Source of the DNA: JBLNDJ01 sp050261515
GTDB taxonomy: Bacteria; Acidobacteriota; Terriglobia; Bryobacterales; Bryobacteraceae
DNA length: 40,246 nt
Direction: 5' to 3'
Assembly: GCA_050261515.1 (NCBI GenBank)
Contig: JBLNDJ010000044.1
Coordinates: 1 to 40,246, forward strand
Shown in pieces: positions 16,363 to 24,359 of the stretch. The position numbers were made by a program, and so were the translations under genes. The notes beneath the pieces are model-generated. The model was not told where the DNA came from. It did not search any database and was given only the letters and a program-made list of their open reading frames with translations. How positions within the stretch are numbered: the stretch's first letter is position 1; every line of letters begins with the position of its first letter.

Positions 16363-16383
16363 TCCCTAAACCACCTCAAAAGT

Positions 16384-16400
16384 GAAGTAGCTCCTACTTC
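16384..16400 (-). terminator. Hairpin at the 3' end of the TPR gene
   Basis: GAAGTAG (16384-16390) pairs perfectly with CTACTTC (16394-16400) around a 3-base loop, overlapping the stop of the minus-strand TPR gene. Read on the minus strand it is followed by ACTTTTG, a weak T-run, so it may act as a terminator between converging genes. Confidence 0.4.
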
Positions 16401-17584
16401 CCCCCGCCTGCCAGCGCCTTGAGCTGGCGCCAGGCTCCCTCTTCGTAGTTGAGCTTCACGCGCTCGAAAGGCCTTTTCAAATCCCCCGCCGTGGGTCCGT
16501 TCTTCTTGAGACACCGGCCGAGCAGCAGCATCGCCTGCGTGTCTTCGCTCTTGCGGTCGAGGACCGACCGGAAGCTCTCGGCCGCTTCCGCGTACGCCCC
16601 GCTCTTCCAGAGCGCGACCCCGAGGTTGAAGTGGTAGTCGGGGTCCGCGGGGTCGCCTTCAAGCGCCTTGCGAAAGCTCGCGGCCGCGTCGGGCAGGTTG
16701 CGCCGGGATTGCGCCGCACCCAGATTATTGAAGACCTCGTTCAACGGAACCAGCACCGAGACGCGCTCGAAGGCTTCCTGAGCAGCCGCGTACTCGCCGA
16801 GCGAATACAGGCACAGCCCCCGCAGGAAGCTCGCTTCCAGATAGCGCGGCGCCTCCGGCTTCAGCTTCGCGAACCATTCCGCCGCCAGCCGGTAATCCTT
16901 CTGCATCCAGTACAGCCGCCCCAGTTCGAACTTCGGCTGCTCGAACCGGTCGTCGAGGCGCGCGGCTTGCGTGAAGTAACGGTGTTTCTGCTCGGGACTC
17001 GCGGCGAGCAGCCCGCGCGTGTAGCCCTCCATCGCGTCGAGCCGCACCGGCTGATTCTGCTTCAGAAACTCCTCTGAGGAGGGCGCCGTTTCGGGCGACA
17101 GGTACTGCAGCACCTGCCAGGCGAGATGCGATTGCAGCGCCGCCAGATCGTCGAGCGGCCCGGATTCGATGAACTCCGCCCCCTTCCGCATGCGCTTCAT
17201 GTCGAGCGTCCACGCCGCGATGTGGAGCGAGCCGCGCGACTCCGCCGGCGCGCCGTCTTTAGGCGGCGTGAACTCGAACGACCCGCAAATCACGTTCGCG
17301 GCGTCGAGCGACTCGGCGACTTTGATGACGGAAGCGTGCGTCAGGTGGGCCTTCTCGCGGATCGAAAGGCGGCGGTAGGCCTCCTGCCAGTCCTCGCGCT
17401 CGAGCACCAGCAGGCCCTGCGTCGCCAGCGCCTCCTGGATCGTCTGCGCTACGCTCTCTCCAATCCAGTCGAGCGCCGCCGGCGAGGACTCGTTTGAGAA
17501 CGGAAGGACCAGAACAGTGTCCGCGCGCTCGACGGCCAGCAGCGGACACAGCGGGAGCAACAGGAGAACAAGGAACCGCTGCAT
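16394..17584 (-). CDS. Exported protein with FlgO/TolB-like N-domain and TPR repeats
   Basis: A 396-residue exported protein. ATG 17584 starts a clean signal peptide (MQRFLVLLLLPLCPLLAVERA); the open frame extends 28 residues further without one. Residues about 22-140 contain ADTVLVLPFSNESS, WIGESVAQTIQEAL and VLEREDWQEAY, resembling the FlgO/CsgG/TolB-N alpha-beta domain. From about 200 onward are TPR units (FELGRLYWMQKDYRLAAEWF, FNLGVALWKSGAYAEAAESF). Such proteins act as periplasmic scaffolds; a partner is not evident here. It is transcribed alone, convergent with the antitoxin relic. Confidence 0.8.
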   Translation of the reverse strand: MQRFLVLLLLPLCPLLAVERADTVLVLPFSNESSPAALDWIGESVAQTIQEALATQGLLVLEREDWQEAYRRLSIREKAHLTHASVIKVAESLDAANVICGSFEFTPPKDGAPAESRGSLHIAAWTLDMKRMRKGAEFIESGPLDDLAALQSHLAWQVLQYLSPETAPSSEEFLKQNQPVRLDAMEGYTRGLLAASPEQKHRYFTQAARLDDRFEQPKFELGRLYWMQKDYRLAAEWFAKLKPEAPRYLEASFLRGLCLYSLGEYAAAQEAFERVSVLVPLNEVFNNLGAAQSRRNLPDAAASFRKALEGDPADPDYHFNLGVALWKSGAYAEAAESFRSVLDRKSEDTQAMLLLGRCLKKNGPTAGDLKRPFERVKLNYEEGAWRQLKALAGGGK

Positions 17585-17653
17585 CGAATGAACCCTACAG
17601 TCTAGCAGGAGGATACAGGGGGTGGGGACCTCGGCAGGGCATTCAGGATCTGA

Positions 17654-17678
17654 GCCGGGAGGCGGCACACCTCCCGGC
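17654..17678. terminator. Perfect 9-bp hairpin between two minus-strand genes
   Basis: GCCGGGAGG (17654-17662) and CCTCCCGGC (17670-17678) form a perfect nine-pair stem with a 7-base loop, downstream of the small exported protein gene that ends at 17699. There is no T-run on either strand, only ATTTG on the plus side, so it is a terminator candidate or a transcript-end stabiliser. Confidence 0.45.
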
Positions 17679-17698
17679 CATTTGAAACTAGAAAGCCT

Positions 17699-18010
17699 TT
17701 AGTCGAAGACCAGCTTCAGCTTCGTGCCGCCGAGCCGGATCTCCTGGATGCGGGTCTTGCCGTCCGCGTTGGCATACCGCACGGTGGTCGTGTTGAACTT
17801 GGAGTTCGTCTCCTCGACTTTTACCGCGCTCTCGACCGACTGCTTTCCATTGGTGATGACGACCTTGTTTTCATCGACATTCACCCGGTAATCGCCGGCC
17901 TTCAGCTCCGTGCCCGCCACGACGGATGGTTGGAACAGCTTCAGGCTGTAAGTTTTGGCGCTCGCGACCGCGAGCGCGATGAAAAGGAACGCGAGAATAA
18001 GCTTTTTCAC
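17699..18010 (-). CDS. Small exported hypothetical protein
   Basis: A 103-residue exported protein of unknown function. GTG at 18010 is chosen because AGGAGA lies a few bases upstream and it begins a signal peptide (MKKLILAFLFIALAVASAK). The mature chain is beta-rich: YSLKLFQPSVVAGTELKAGDYRV, then VVITNGKQSVE, then a closing IRLGGTKLKLVFD. The AGTxLKAGDYRV pattern recurs in small exported proteins of Acidobacteriota. Two copies of TGAACCGGT lie upstream. It is separated from miaA by 134 bases and from the TPR gene by a hairpin, so it is probably a single-gene unit. Confidence 0.75.
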   Translation of the reverse strand: MKKLILAFLFIALAVASAKTYSLKLFQPSVVAGTELKAGDYRVNVDENKVVITNGKQSVESAVKVEETNSKFNTTTVRYANADGKTRIQEIRLGGTKLKLVFD

Positions 18011-18020
18011 GTCAGTCTCC

Positions 18021-18063
18021 TGAACCGGTAGGTTCCAGTCTCCACTGCATTTTTGAACCGGTT
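18021..18063. promoter_or_regulatory. Direct repeats of TGAACCGGT upstream of the small exported protein
   Basis: TGAACCGGT occurs at 18021-18029 and 18054-18062, 33 bases apart, which is about three helical turns. The second copy lies in the palindrome AACCGGTT (18056-18063). The spacing and position, 11-53 bases before the gene, suggest an operator, but no regulator is known. Confidence 0.35.
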
Positions 18064-18144
18064 GGTCCTTGTGTAGAGACGGTCCAGATAAGGAAATGTT
18101 CCCTCGCCCCATAAAAAAATCTTTGGGCACCACATTGCTGTGGT

Positions 18145-19083
18145 TTACAGGAATTTCCCCACCTGCGTCAGCGCTTTGGCCTGCGTGGCTGCATCCGCCC
18201 CAAACCCTTGTAGCCAAATGACTTCTTTGTCTCTGCGGAACCACGTCCACTGCCGTTTCGCATAACGGCGCGTGTTTTGTTGCGCGGAAATCACCGCAAT
18301 CTCCTCCGGAGATTCACCCCTTAAGATCTGAAGAGCCTGCTTGTATCCGTGCGCCTCGAGCGCCTTGCTCCCGGGCGGGAATCCGAGCGCCAGCACGTGC
18401 CGCACTTCGTCGAGGAGCCCGCCGGAAAACATCGCCGCGGTCCGGCGGTCCAGGCGCGCGTAAAGCTCGCGGCGCGGCGGGTCGAGTCCGAGCTTGAGCG
18501 CGCGAAAGCCCTCGAAGGCGTCGCGTCCTTCTTCGAACCAGGAAGACAACGGACGGCGCGACAGGAGCAGTACCTCGACCGCGCGAATCAGTTTCTGAAC
18601 GTCGGCCGCCTGGATCCGCGCGGCTGAGGGTGCATCGAATCGCGCCAGAAGCGCATGCAGCCAACCGGGATGGAGCGCCTCGCGCCGAACCAGGCGCGCG
18701 CGAAGGCGGTCGTCGCGCCGCGGCCCTGGAAAAAGCCCTTCGAGCAGCGCCCGCAGGTAGAAGCCGGTGCCGCCGCAGACGACGGGCAGCCGCCCGCGCG
18801 ATGCGATCTCGCAGATGACCTCGCGCGCGGTGCGTGCGTACTCGCCCGCCGTGAACACCTGATCGGGATTCAGAATGTCGAGCAAATGGTGCGGGATCCC
18901 GCGGCGCTCGGCCGGCAGAAGCTTGGCGGTGCCGATGTCGAGATAGCGATAGAGCTGGAGCGAATCGCAGTTGACCACCTCGCCGTCGAACTCTTCGGCG
19001 ATCCGCAACGCAAGTTCGCTTTTGCCCGAGCCGGTCGGCCCAACCACGGCCACCAGTGACCGCGGCGCGTCATTTCCCGCCAT
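18145..19083 (-). CDS. miaA: tRNA dimethylallyltransferase
   Basis: A 312-residue cytosolic enzyme that adds an isopentenyl group to A37 of tRNAs reading UNN codons. The P-loop GPTGSGKS is at 15-22, followed by NCDSLQLYRYLDIGTAK (38-54), which matches the DSMQVY/IGTAK family block, then GIPHHLLDI (62-70), CGGTGFYLRALLEG, and the C-terminal NTRRYAKRQWTWFRRD that binds tRNA. The length is typical. It is transcribed divergently from the large TPR protein, with 117 bases between the two starts. Confidence 0.95.
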   Translation of the reverse strand: MAGNDAPRSLVAVVGPTGSGKSELALRIAEEFDGEVVNCDSLQLYRYLDIGTAKLLPAERRGIPHHLLDILNPDQVFTAGEYARTAREVICEIASRGRLPVVCGGTGFYLRALLEGLFPGPRRDDRLRARLVRREALHPGWLHALLARFDAPSAARIQAADVQKLIRAVEVLLLSRRPLSSWFEEGRDAFEGFRALKLGLDPPRRELYARLDRRTAAMFSGGLLDEVRHVLALGFPPGSKALEAHGYKQALQILRGESPEEIAVISAQQNTRRYAKRQWTWFRRDKEVIWLQGFGADAATQAKALTQVGKFL

Positions 19084-19200
19084 TCTTCTATGAGTAGCAA
19101 ATCAATCGCACCGGGTTGGGCCCGGCCGGCGTCAAATCGAGGAGACCCTTGAACCCCGGTGATATCCTGATGTTGAGGGTACCTTAGGAAATCTCGTTCC

Positions 19201-21258
19201 ATGAATGGCAAACTCAGGACCATGATTCCCGCCTTCGGGCTGGCGCTCACATTGGCCGCGAGCGGCCTGGCCCAGACGCAGCCGGCGCCTAAGCCGGACG
19301 ACCAGCGCGCCACGGCTTATTACAACTTTGCGATGGGGCACATGTATGCCGAGCTTGCCGCAACCTACGGCTACCGGAGCGACTACGTCGATAAGGCAAT
19401 CGGCCATTACCGCGCGGCGCTCACGGCAGACCCCTCGGCAGGCTATGTCAGCGAGGAGCTGACCGACCTGTACATGCAATCGGGTAAGCTGCGCGACGCC
19501 GTGACGCAGGCCGAGGAGATGCTCAAGGTCAACCCCGACAACATCGAGGCGCGCCGCATGCTCGGCCGCATCTACGCCCGCCTGATCGGCGATCAGCAGC
19601 AGAGCAGCCGCGTCAACGACCAGATGCTCAAGAAGGCGATCGAGCAGTATGAGAAGGTGGTCGCGGTCCAGCCGGACGACACCGACTCCTGGCTCATGCT
19701 CGGACGCTTGCACAAGGTCGCGCAGAATTCGGCCGACTCGGAAAAGGCGTACAAGAAAGCGCTGGAGCTCGACCCGGACAACGAGTTTGCCATCTCAGGC
19801 CTCGCGCAGGTTTACTCCGATCTCGGCGACTCCAGGGGCGCGCTCGAAATGTGGAAGAAGCTGGCGGAAAAGGACCCGCGCCCGCAGGCGCTCGTCGCCC
19901 TGGCCAACGCCTACGAGCAGGCCCACGACTATAAGAGCGCGGCCCAGACGCTGCGGCGCGCGCTCGAAGCCGCCCCCAAGGATCCCGAGATCAAGAAGAA
20001 CCTGGCGCAGGACCTGTTGATGTCCGAGCAGCCCGACGAGGCTTTGAAGCTCTTCGAGGAAATGGCCGCCGCCGAGCCCAACAACGCCGCCATCCAAATC
20101 CAGCTTTCGCGCATTTACCGCGTGAAAGGCGACTTCGCCAAGGCACACGCGGCGCAGAACCGGGCCCGCGAAATCGCGCCCGATAATCTCGAAGTCAAGT
20201 ACAACGAAGTGAACCTGCTCGAAGCCGAGGGCAAGCTCGACGCCGCGATCGCGCAGATGAAGGAACTGCTGAACGCGACGGCGAAAAAATCCTACACCGC
20301 CAACGACCAGTCCAATCGCGGAATTCTGCTCAATCAGCTCGCCGCGCTTTACCGCGAGAGCGAGAAGATTCCCGAGGCCGTCGAGACTTACCGCTCCCTG
20401 ATCCAACTCGATCCGGATAACGGCGGACGCGCGAGCGCCCTGATCGTTGAAACGTACCGCCAGGCGAAGGACTACGCCAAGGCCGAGCAGGAAGCCGACG
20501 CCGCGCTGAAGAGATATCCGAACGACCGCACGCTGGCGCTCGTGCGTGCCTCGCTGATCGCGGACATGGGCCGCATCGACGAGGCCGCCGCCGCGACGCG
20601 AAAGCTACTGGACGGCAAGAACGACCGCGACACCTACCTCGCGCTCGCCCAGATCTACGAGAAGGGCAAGCGGTTCAAGGAAGAAGGCGAGGCGATCGAC
20701 TCCGCCGAAAAGCTCTGCCGGAACGACGACGACCTCGAGTCCGTCGTGTTCATGCGCGGCGCGATGTACGAGAAGATGAACAATCTCGATGCCGCCGAGG
20801 CGCAGTTCCGCAAGGTGCTCGAGATCAACCCGCAGAACGCCGGCGCGATGAATTATCTCGGCTATATGCTGGCCGATCGCAATATACGGCTTCAGGAAGC
20901 CTTCAAGCTGATCGCGAAGGCCGTGGAGCTTGAGCCGAACAACGGCGCCTATCTCGACAGCCTCGGCTGGGTGAACTTCCGGCTGGGCAGGCTCGATGAG
21001 GCCGAGACCGCGTTGCGGCGGGCGCTCGAGCGCACCAGCACGGGGAGCGATCCCACGGTACGGGACCACCTGGGCGACGTTTACCTCGAGAAGGGCCGCT
21101 TCAAGGATGCGATCGCGCAGTGGGAAATCTCGCTGCGCGAGTGGAATCGCAGCGCGAAGTCGGAACTCGACCCGGTCGAGGTCGCCAAGATTCAGAAGAA
21201 GCTCGAAAACGCGCGCGTGCGGCTGGCGAAGGAAAGCGGCTCGGCCCCGGAGCGGTAG
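19201..21258 (+). CDS. Large exported TPR-repeat protein
   Basis: A 685-residue exported protein built almost entirely of tetratricopeptide repeats. An N-terminal signal sequence (about 8-25, ending near GLAQTQP) is followed by roughly 15 TPR units, for example YYNFAMGHMYAEL, AIEQYEKVVAVQPDD, AYKKALELDPDN, AEAQFRKVLEINPQN and AVELEPNNGAYLDSLGW, with DPDN/NPQN turns throughout. No catalytic domain is present. Such proteins act as assembly or protein-interaction scaffolds at the envelope. AGGAA upstream may serve as Shine-Dalgarno. It faces the rlmI gene tail to tail with 4 bases between, so its terminator must lie inside that gene or be absent. Confidence 0.85.
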   Translation: MNGKLRTMIPAFGLALTLAASGLAQTQPAPKPDDQRATAYYNFAMGHMYAELAATYGYRSDYVDKAIGHYRAALTADPSAGYVSEELTDLYMQSGKLRDAVTQAEEMLKVNPDNIEARRMLGRIYARLIGDQQQSSRVNDQMLKKAIEQYEKVVAVQPDDTDSWLMLGRLHKVAQNSADSEKAYKKALELDPDNEFAISGLAQVYSDLGDSRGALEMWKKLAEKDPRPQALVALANAYEQAHDYKSAAQTLRRALEAAPKDPEIKKNLAQDLLMSEQPDEALKLFEEMAAAEPNNAAIQIQLSRIYRVKGDFAKAHAAQNRAREIAPDNLEVKYNEVNLLEAEGKLDAAIAQMKELLNATAKKSYTANDQSNRGILLNQLAALYRESEKIPEAVETYRSLIQLDPDNGGRASALIVETYRQAKDYAKAEQEADAALKRYPNDRTLALVRASLIADMGRIDEAAAATRKLLDGKNDRDTYLALAQIYEKGKRFKEEGEAIDSAEKLCRNDDDLESVVFMRGAMYEKMNNLDAAEAQFRKVLEINPQNAGAMNYLGYMLADRNIRLQEAFKLIAKAVELEPNNGAYLDSLGWVNFRLGRLDEAETALRRALERTSTGSDPTVRDHLGDVYLEKGRFKDAIAQWEISLREWNRSAKSELDPVEVAKIQKKLENARVRLAKESGSAPER

Positions 21259-21262
21259 CCGC

Positions 21263-22420
21263 TCAGATCGCCTCGAAAATCAGGCACTTCAAATAATGCG
21301 TTTCGGGCACCGTCAGCAGGATGGGATGATCCTGCGCCTGCGTGCGCCGCTCGAGAACGCGCAGGGTGCGGCCCGCGTCGAGAGCCGCGCTGGCAACGAT
21401 TTCGAGCAGCATCGCCTCGCTGACATGGTGCGAGCAGGAGCACGCCACCAGCACACCGCCCGGCTCGAGAATTTGCAGCGCCCGCAGATTAATCTCCTTG
21501 TAGCCGCGCGCCGCGCCTTCCACGCTCTCCCGCGATTTGGCGAAGGCAGGCGGATCGAGCACGATCGTCGAGTAGCGCCGGCCTGTGCCGCGCCGCCCGC
21601 CGAGAAAATCGAATACGTCGGCTTCGCGGAATGAGACGTTCCCGATCGCGTTGGCCTTCCGGTTCCGCTCGGCGATTTCGAGCGCGGCGGCCGAGCTGTC
21701 GATCGCATCCACGGCCTCGCAGTTCGGCGCCATGTGCAGCGCGAAGCCGCCCGTGGAAGTGAAGCAGTCGAGCGCGCGGCCCGCTCGCGCGTGGCGCGCC
21801 ACCGCAACGTAGTTTTCCCTCTGGTCGAGAAACACGCCGGTCTTCTGCCCGTGCAGCGGATCGGCATGCATGATGATGCCGTTCATGTTAACCTCGACGA
21901 TGCTGGGATCTTCGCCCGCCAGCACGCCCGAGACGAGCGGCAGGTTCTCATGCCGGCGGACCGCGGCGTCGTTGCGCTCCACGATCCCGCGCGGCCGAAA
22001 CATCTCGGAGAGCACCGCCACGATGTCCGCCTTGGCAGAGTCCATTCCCTGGTCGAGCGTTTGAATGGCGAAGAAGTCCCCGTAGCGGTCCACGATGAGC
22101 GCCGGAAGAAGATCGCCTTCGCCGTGTACGAGCCGGTAAGCATCGGTATTCGCGACGACGCGCTTGCGCAGCTCGGCCGCCGCGGCGATCCGCTTGCGGA
22201 AGAACTCGCGGCCGGCGGGCTCTGCGCCAAGCATCCGCAGGCAGATCTGCGAGGTGGAACTGTAGTGGGCCACGCCCAGCGGTTCGCCGCGCGCGCCGGC
22301 AACATGCACGCAGGCTCCCGGCTCGGCTCCCTCCCGGTCCAATACGTCGGAGGCGAACACCCACAGGTGCCCGGAAGCGAGGCGCGCAGCGCCCTTGCGG
22401 CTGATGCGAACGGTTTTCAA
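21263..22420 (-). CDS. rlmI: Class I SAM-dependent rRNA methyltransferase, RlmI type
   Basis: A 385-residue methyltransferase of the RlmI group (23S rRNA m5C1962). The N-terminal PUA domain starts VRISRKGAARLASGHLWVF. The central block HGQKTGVFLDQREN leads into the Rossmann fold, with DCFTSTGGFALHMA for SAM binding, then LDPPAFAKS and the catalytic-cysteine region LVACSCSHHVSE. Length fits. Its ATG overlaps the htpX stop by 4 bases, so both are translated from one transcript. Family is firm; the exact rRNA position is by analogy with E. coli. Confidence 0.9.
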   Translation of the reverse strand: MKTVRISRKGAARLASGHLWVFASDVLDREGAEPGACVHVAGARGEPLGVAHYSSTSQICLRMLGAEPAGREFFRKRIAAAAELRKRVVANTDAYRLVHGEGDLLPALIVDRYGDFFAIQTLDQGMDSAKADIVAVLSEMFRPRGIVERNDAAVRRHENLPLVSGVLAGEDPSIVEVNMNGIIMHADPLHGQKTGVFLDQRENYVAVARHARAGRALDCFTSTGGFALHMAPNCEAVDAIDSSAAALEIAERNRKANAIGNVSFREADVFDFLGGRRGTGRRYSTIVLDPPAFAKSRESVEGAARGYKEINLRALQILEPGGVLVACSCSHHVSEAMLLEIVASAALDAGRTLRVLERRTQAQDHPILLTVPETHYLKCLIFEAI

Positions 22421-23277
22421 ATCGGCTTCGGGACGGCCATCGCGCGCAGCCGCGCGATGCGGTCCTCAGTGGCAGGATGGGTCGAAAACAGCCGCATCAG
22501 CGAATCGCCCGTGAACGGCTTGATGATGAACATGTGGGCCGTGGCCGGAGATGCGTCCATCGGGATGCGCTTCGAGTAGCCTTCCAGTTTTTGCAGCGCC
22601 GAAACCAGCGCGTTGGGGTCGCCCGTGTACTTCGCCGAGCTTGCGTCGGCCTGGTATTCGCGCGTTCGCGAGATGGCCATCTGGATCAGCATCGCCGCGA
22701 TCGGCGCAAGTATCAGCATGAAAAGGCCCCCGAACGGGCTTCCGCCGCGGTTGTCCTCGTCTGACCGCGCGCCCCCGAAAAAGAATGCCATGCGGGCAAG
22801 CATCGTAATGGCGGCGGCGATGGTGGCCGCAACCGAACTGGTCAGAATGTCGCGGTTCTTCACGTGCCCGAGTTCGTGCGCCAGCACGCCTGCGAGTTCG
22901 CGGTCGTCCATCACCTGGAGGATGCCCGCGGTCACCGCGACCGAAGCATGCTTCGGGTTGCGTCCCGTGGCGAACGCGTTGGGAGAGTCTTCGGGAATAG
23001 CCCACAACTTCGGCATCGGGATTCCCATTTTCATGGAGAGATTCTGCACAAGGGGCGCGAGGCGCCTGTAGATCTGCGGGTTCTGGGATTCTGTGACCGG
23101 CTGGGCCGAATACATGGAAAGCGCGATTTTGTCCGAGAAGAAGTAGCTCGCGAAATTCATCACCACTGCGATCATCAGGCCGATCCACAGGCCGTTTCGG
23201 CCGCCCAGCACTTCGCCGCCGAGCAGCAGCAAACCGCTCAGGAGACCCAATAGCAGAACGGTCTTCACGTTATTCAA
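22417..23277 (-). CDS. htpX: Membrane zinc metalloprotease HtpX
   Basis: A 286-residue M48 protease of the inner membrane that degrades damaged membrane proteins. The zinc site is VLAHELGHVKNRD (H134, E135, H138) and the third ligand E207 in SRTREYQAD. Hydrophobic segments lie at about 5-22, 28-46, 145-168 and 183-203. TTG at 23277 is chosen: GGAGG lies ten bases before it, and the sequence MNNVKTVLLLG matches family N-termini; the ATG at 23334 would add 19 residues without homology. It is just downstream of hsp20 and upstream of rlmI on the same strand, a membrane and protein quality-control neighbourhood. Confidence 0.92.
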   Translation of the reverse strand: MNNVKTVLLLGLLSGLLLLGGEVLGGRNGLWIGLMIAVVMNFASYFFSDKIALSMYSAQPVTESQNPQIYRRLAPLVQNLSMKMGIPMPKLWAIPEDSPNAFATGRNPKHASVAVTAGILQVMDDRELAGVLAHELGHVKNRDILTSSVAATIAAAITMLARMAFFFGGARSDEDNRGGSPFGGLFMLILAPIAAMLIQMAISRTREYQADASSAKYTGDPNALVSALQKLEGYSKRIPMDASPATAHMFIIKPFTGDSLMRLFSTHPATEDRIARLRAMAVPKPI

Positions 23278-23340
23278 GCTTTCATCGCCTCCAAGTTCAT
23301 TATGATGGATGCGAAAGCGGGCGGCGGGTTCCAAAAGGTC

Positions 23341-23370
23341 GCCCGCCCCCGCTGAGCCCGCCCCCGCTGA
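23341..23370. repeat. Perfect 15-base tandem duplication
   Basis: GCCCGCCCCCGCTGA occurs twice in direct succession, in the hsp20-htpX intergenic region just after the hsp20 stop. It is GC-rich and could pair with GCGGGCG at 23317-23323 as a hairpin after hsp20. Confidence 0.75.
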
Positions 23371-23382
23371 GTGTGCCAGTCA

Positions 23383-23751
23383 TTACGCCGCCGCGACTTC
23401 GACCTTGATCGTGCGCGGCCTGGCGACTTCCTTTTTCGGCAGCCTCACGGTGAGAACGCCGTCTTTGTATTCGGCCTTCACCTTCTCGGCATCGACTGTC
23501 TCGGGCAGGCCGAAAAGGCGCTGGAACTCGCCGTAGCCGCGCTCGATCCGGTGATACCTGGCGTCCTTTCCCTCGAGCTTCTCCAGTTTCCTCTCGCCCC
23601 GGATCGACAGGGTGTCCTGCTCGATCTCGATCTTGACGTCTTCCGGGCGGGCTTCGGGCAGATCGGCCTTGAGCACGAGTTCGTTCTCGGTCTCGAGGAC
23701 ATCCACAGGGAACAACCGGTTCTCGGCGAAAGGATCGTAATTGGTCAGCAT
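23383..23751 (-). CDS. Small heat shock protein (Hsp20/alpha-crystallin)
   Basis: A 122-residue ATP-independent holdase. After a very short N-terminal arm (MLTNYDPFAENR) comes one alpha-crystallin domain: FPVDVLETENELVLKADLP, then IEQDTLSIRGER, GEFQRLFGLPETV and the signature GVLTVRLPK. The C-terminal tail holds TIKVEV, a minimal I-x-V anchor. ATG at 23751 is preferred; a TTG at 23760 is too close to the AGGAGGG ribosome site. A near-consensus promoter sits just upstream. Location right after the ribosomal operon terminator and before htpX suggests independent stress-responsive expression. Confidence 0.92.
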   Translation of the reverse strand: MLTNYDPFAENRLFPVDVLETENELVLKADLPEARPEDVKIEIEQDTLSIRGERKLEKLEGKDARYHRIERGYGEFQRLFGLPETVDAEKVKAEYKDGVLTVRLPKKEVARPRTIKVEVAAA

Positions 23752-23776
23752 GTGTCTCAAACCCTCCTACGACACA

Positions 23777-23805
23777 AGCATAAAATATGAGTGCAAACCT
23801 GTCAA
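23777..23805 (-). promoter_or_regulatory. Sigma-70-type promoter of hsp20
   Basis: On the minus strand TTGACA (23800-23805) is followed after exactly 17 bases by TATGCT (23777-23782). An AGGAGGG ribosome site lies at 23762-23768 and the ATG at 23751. The match to housekeeping consensus is the best in the window. No CIRCE inverted repeat was found beside it. Confidence 0.8.
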
Positions 23806-23826
23806 GTAAATCTTAGCCTGTAACGC

Positions 23827-23853
23827 AAAAAAGGGGGCGGCAACGCCGCCCCC
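23827..23853 (-). terminator. Intrinsic terminator of the S10-spc-alpha operon
   Basis: GGGGGCGGC and GCCGCCCCC form a perfect nine-pair stem around a 3-base loop (23833-23853), followed on the minus strand by six T residues (23827-23832). It lies 38 bases after the rplQ stop, separated by the heptad repeat array, and 22 bases ahead of the hsp20 -35 box. Confidence 0.9.
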
Positions 23854-23854
23854 T

Positions 23855-23889
23855 TCTTCTAACTTCCAACTTCCAGCTTCTAGCTTCTT
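23855..23889. repeat. Period-7 tandem repeat at the rplQ 3' end
   Basis: Five heptads, TCTTCTA, ACTTCCA, ACTTCCA, GCTTCTA and GCTTCTT, lie between the rplQ stop codon (23891-23893) and the operon terminator. The pattern is the same as at manA and rpsJ. On the transcribed strand it reads as AAG-rich heptads. Confidence 0.85.
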
Positions 23890-23890
23890 C

Positions 23891-24349
23891 TTAGGACTTC
23901 TCGCCACCACCCTCTTCGGCCTCGCGGCCTTCGCGAAGAGCTTTGAGGCGCTCCTCCCGCCGCTTGGCGCGGTCAGCAGCGCGCTTCACGAGCTCGGAAC
24001 CAACCAGCTCGATCATGACGCGCTCGGCTCCATCGCCCTTTCTGGGCCCGAGGCGGACGATGCGTGTGTAGCCGCCTTCCCGCTGCCCGAACCTCGCGCC
24101 GAGCGTATCGAACAGCTTTTTGACGCTTTTGGGCGTAGTCAGGTAGGCTGCGGCCTGCCGGCGCGCGTGCAGTGTATCGGCCTTTGCCAGCGTAATCATG
24201 TTCTCGACGATCGGCTTCGCCGCCTTGGCTTTCGGAACCGTGGTGATGACGCGTTCCTGCTCGATCACGCTGGTGACGAGGTTGCGCAACAGCATCCTGC
24301 GCGCATCGACCGTGCGCCCCAGCTTATATCCGTCTACTTTGTGTCTCAC
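23891..24349 (-). CDS. rplQ: 50S ribosomal protein L17
   Basis: A 152-residue protein of the large subunit near the exit tunnel. The N-terminus MRHKVDGYKLGRTVDARRMLLRNL is diagnostic, followed by TTVPKAKAAKPIVENMITLAK. Compared with roughly 120 residues in many bacteria it has an extra charged C-terminal tail (REERLKALREGREAEEGGGEKS region). The start is GTG at 24349 with GGAG seven bases upstream. It is the last gene of the operon, 10 bases after rpoA. Confidence 0.97.
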   Translation of the reverse strand: MRHKVDGYKLGRTVDARRMLLRNLVTSVIEQERVITTVPKAKAAKPIVENMITLAKADTLHARRQAAAYLTTPKSVKKLFDTLGARFGQREGGYTRIVRLGPRKGDGAERVMIELVGSELVKRAADRAKRREERLKALREGREAEEGGGEKS

Positions 24350-24359
24350 CTTAGTTCTC

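Noticed and set aside
16128..16385. 85-codon plus-strand open frame after the response regulator
   Set aside because: It is out of frame with the CopG-like text; the antitoxin relic in the other frame explains the region better.
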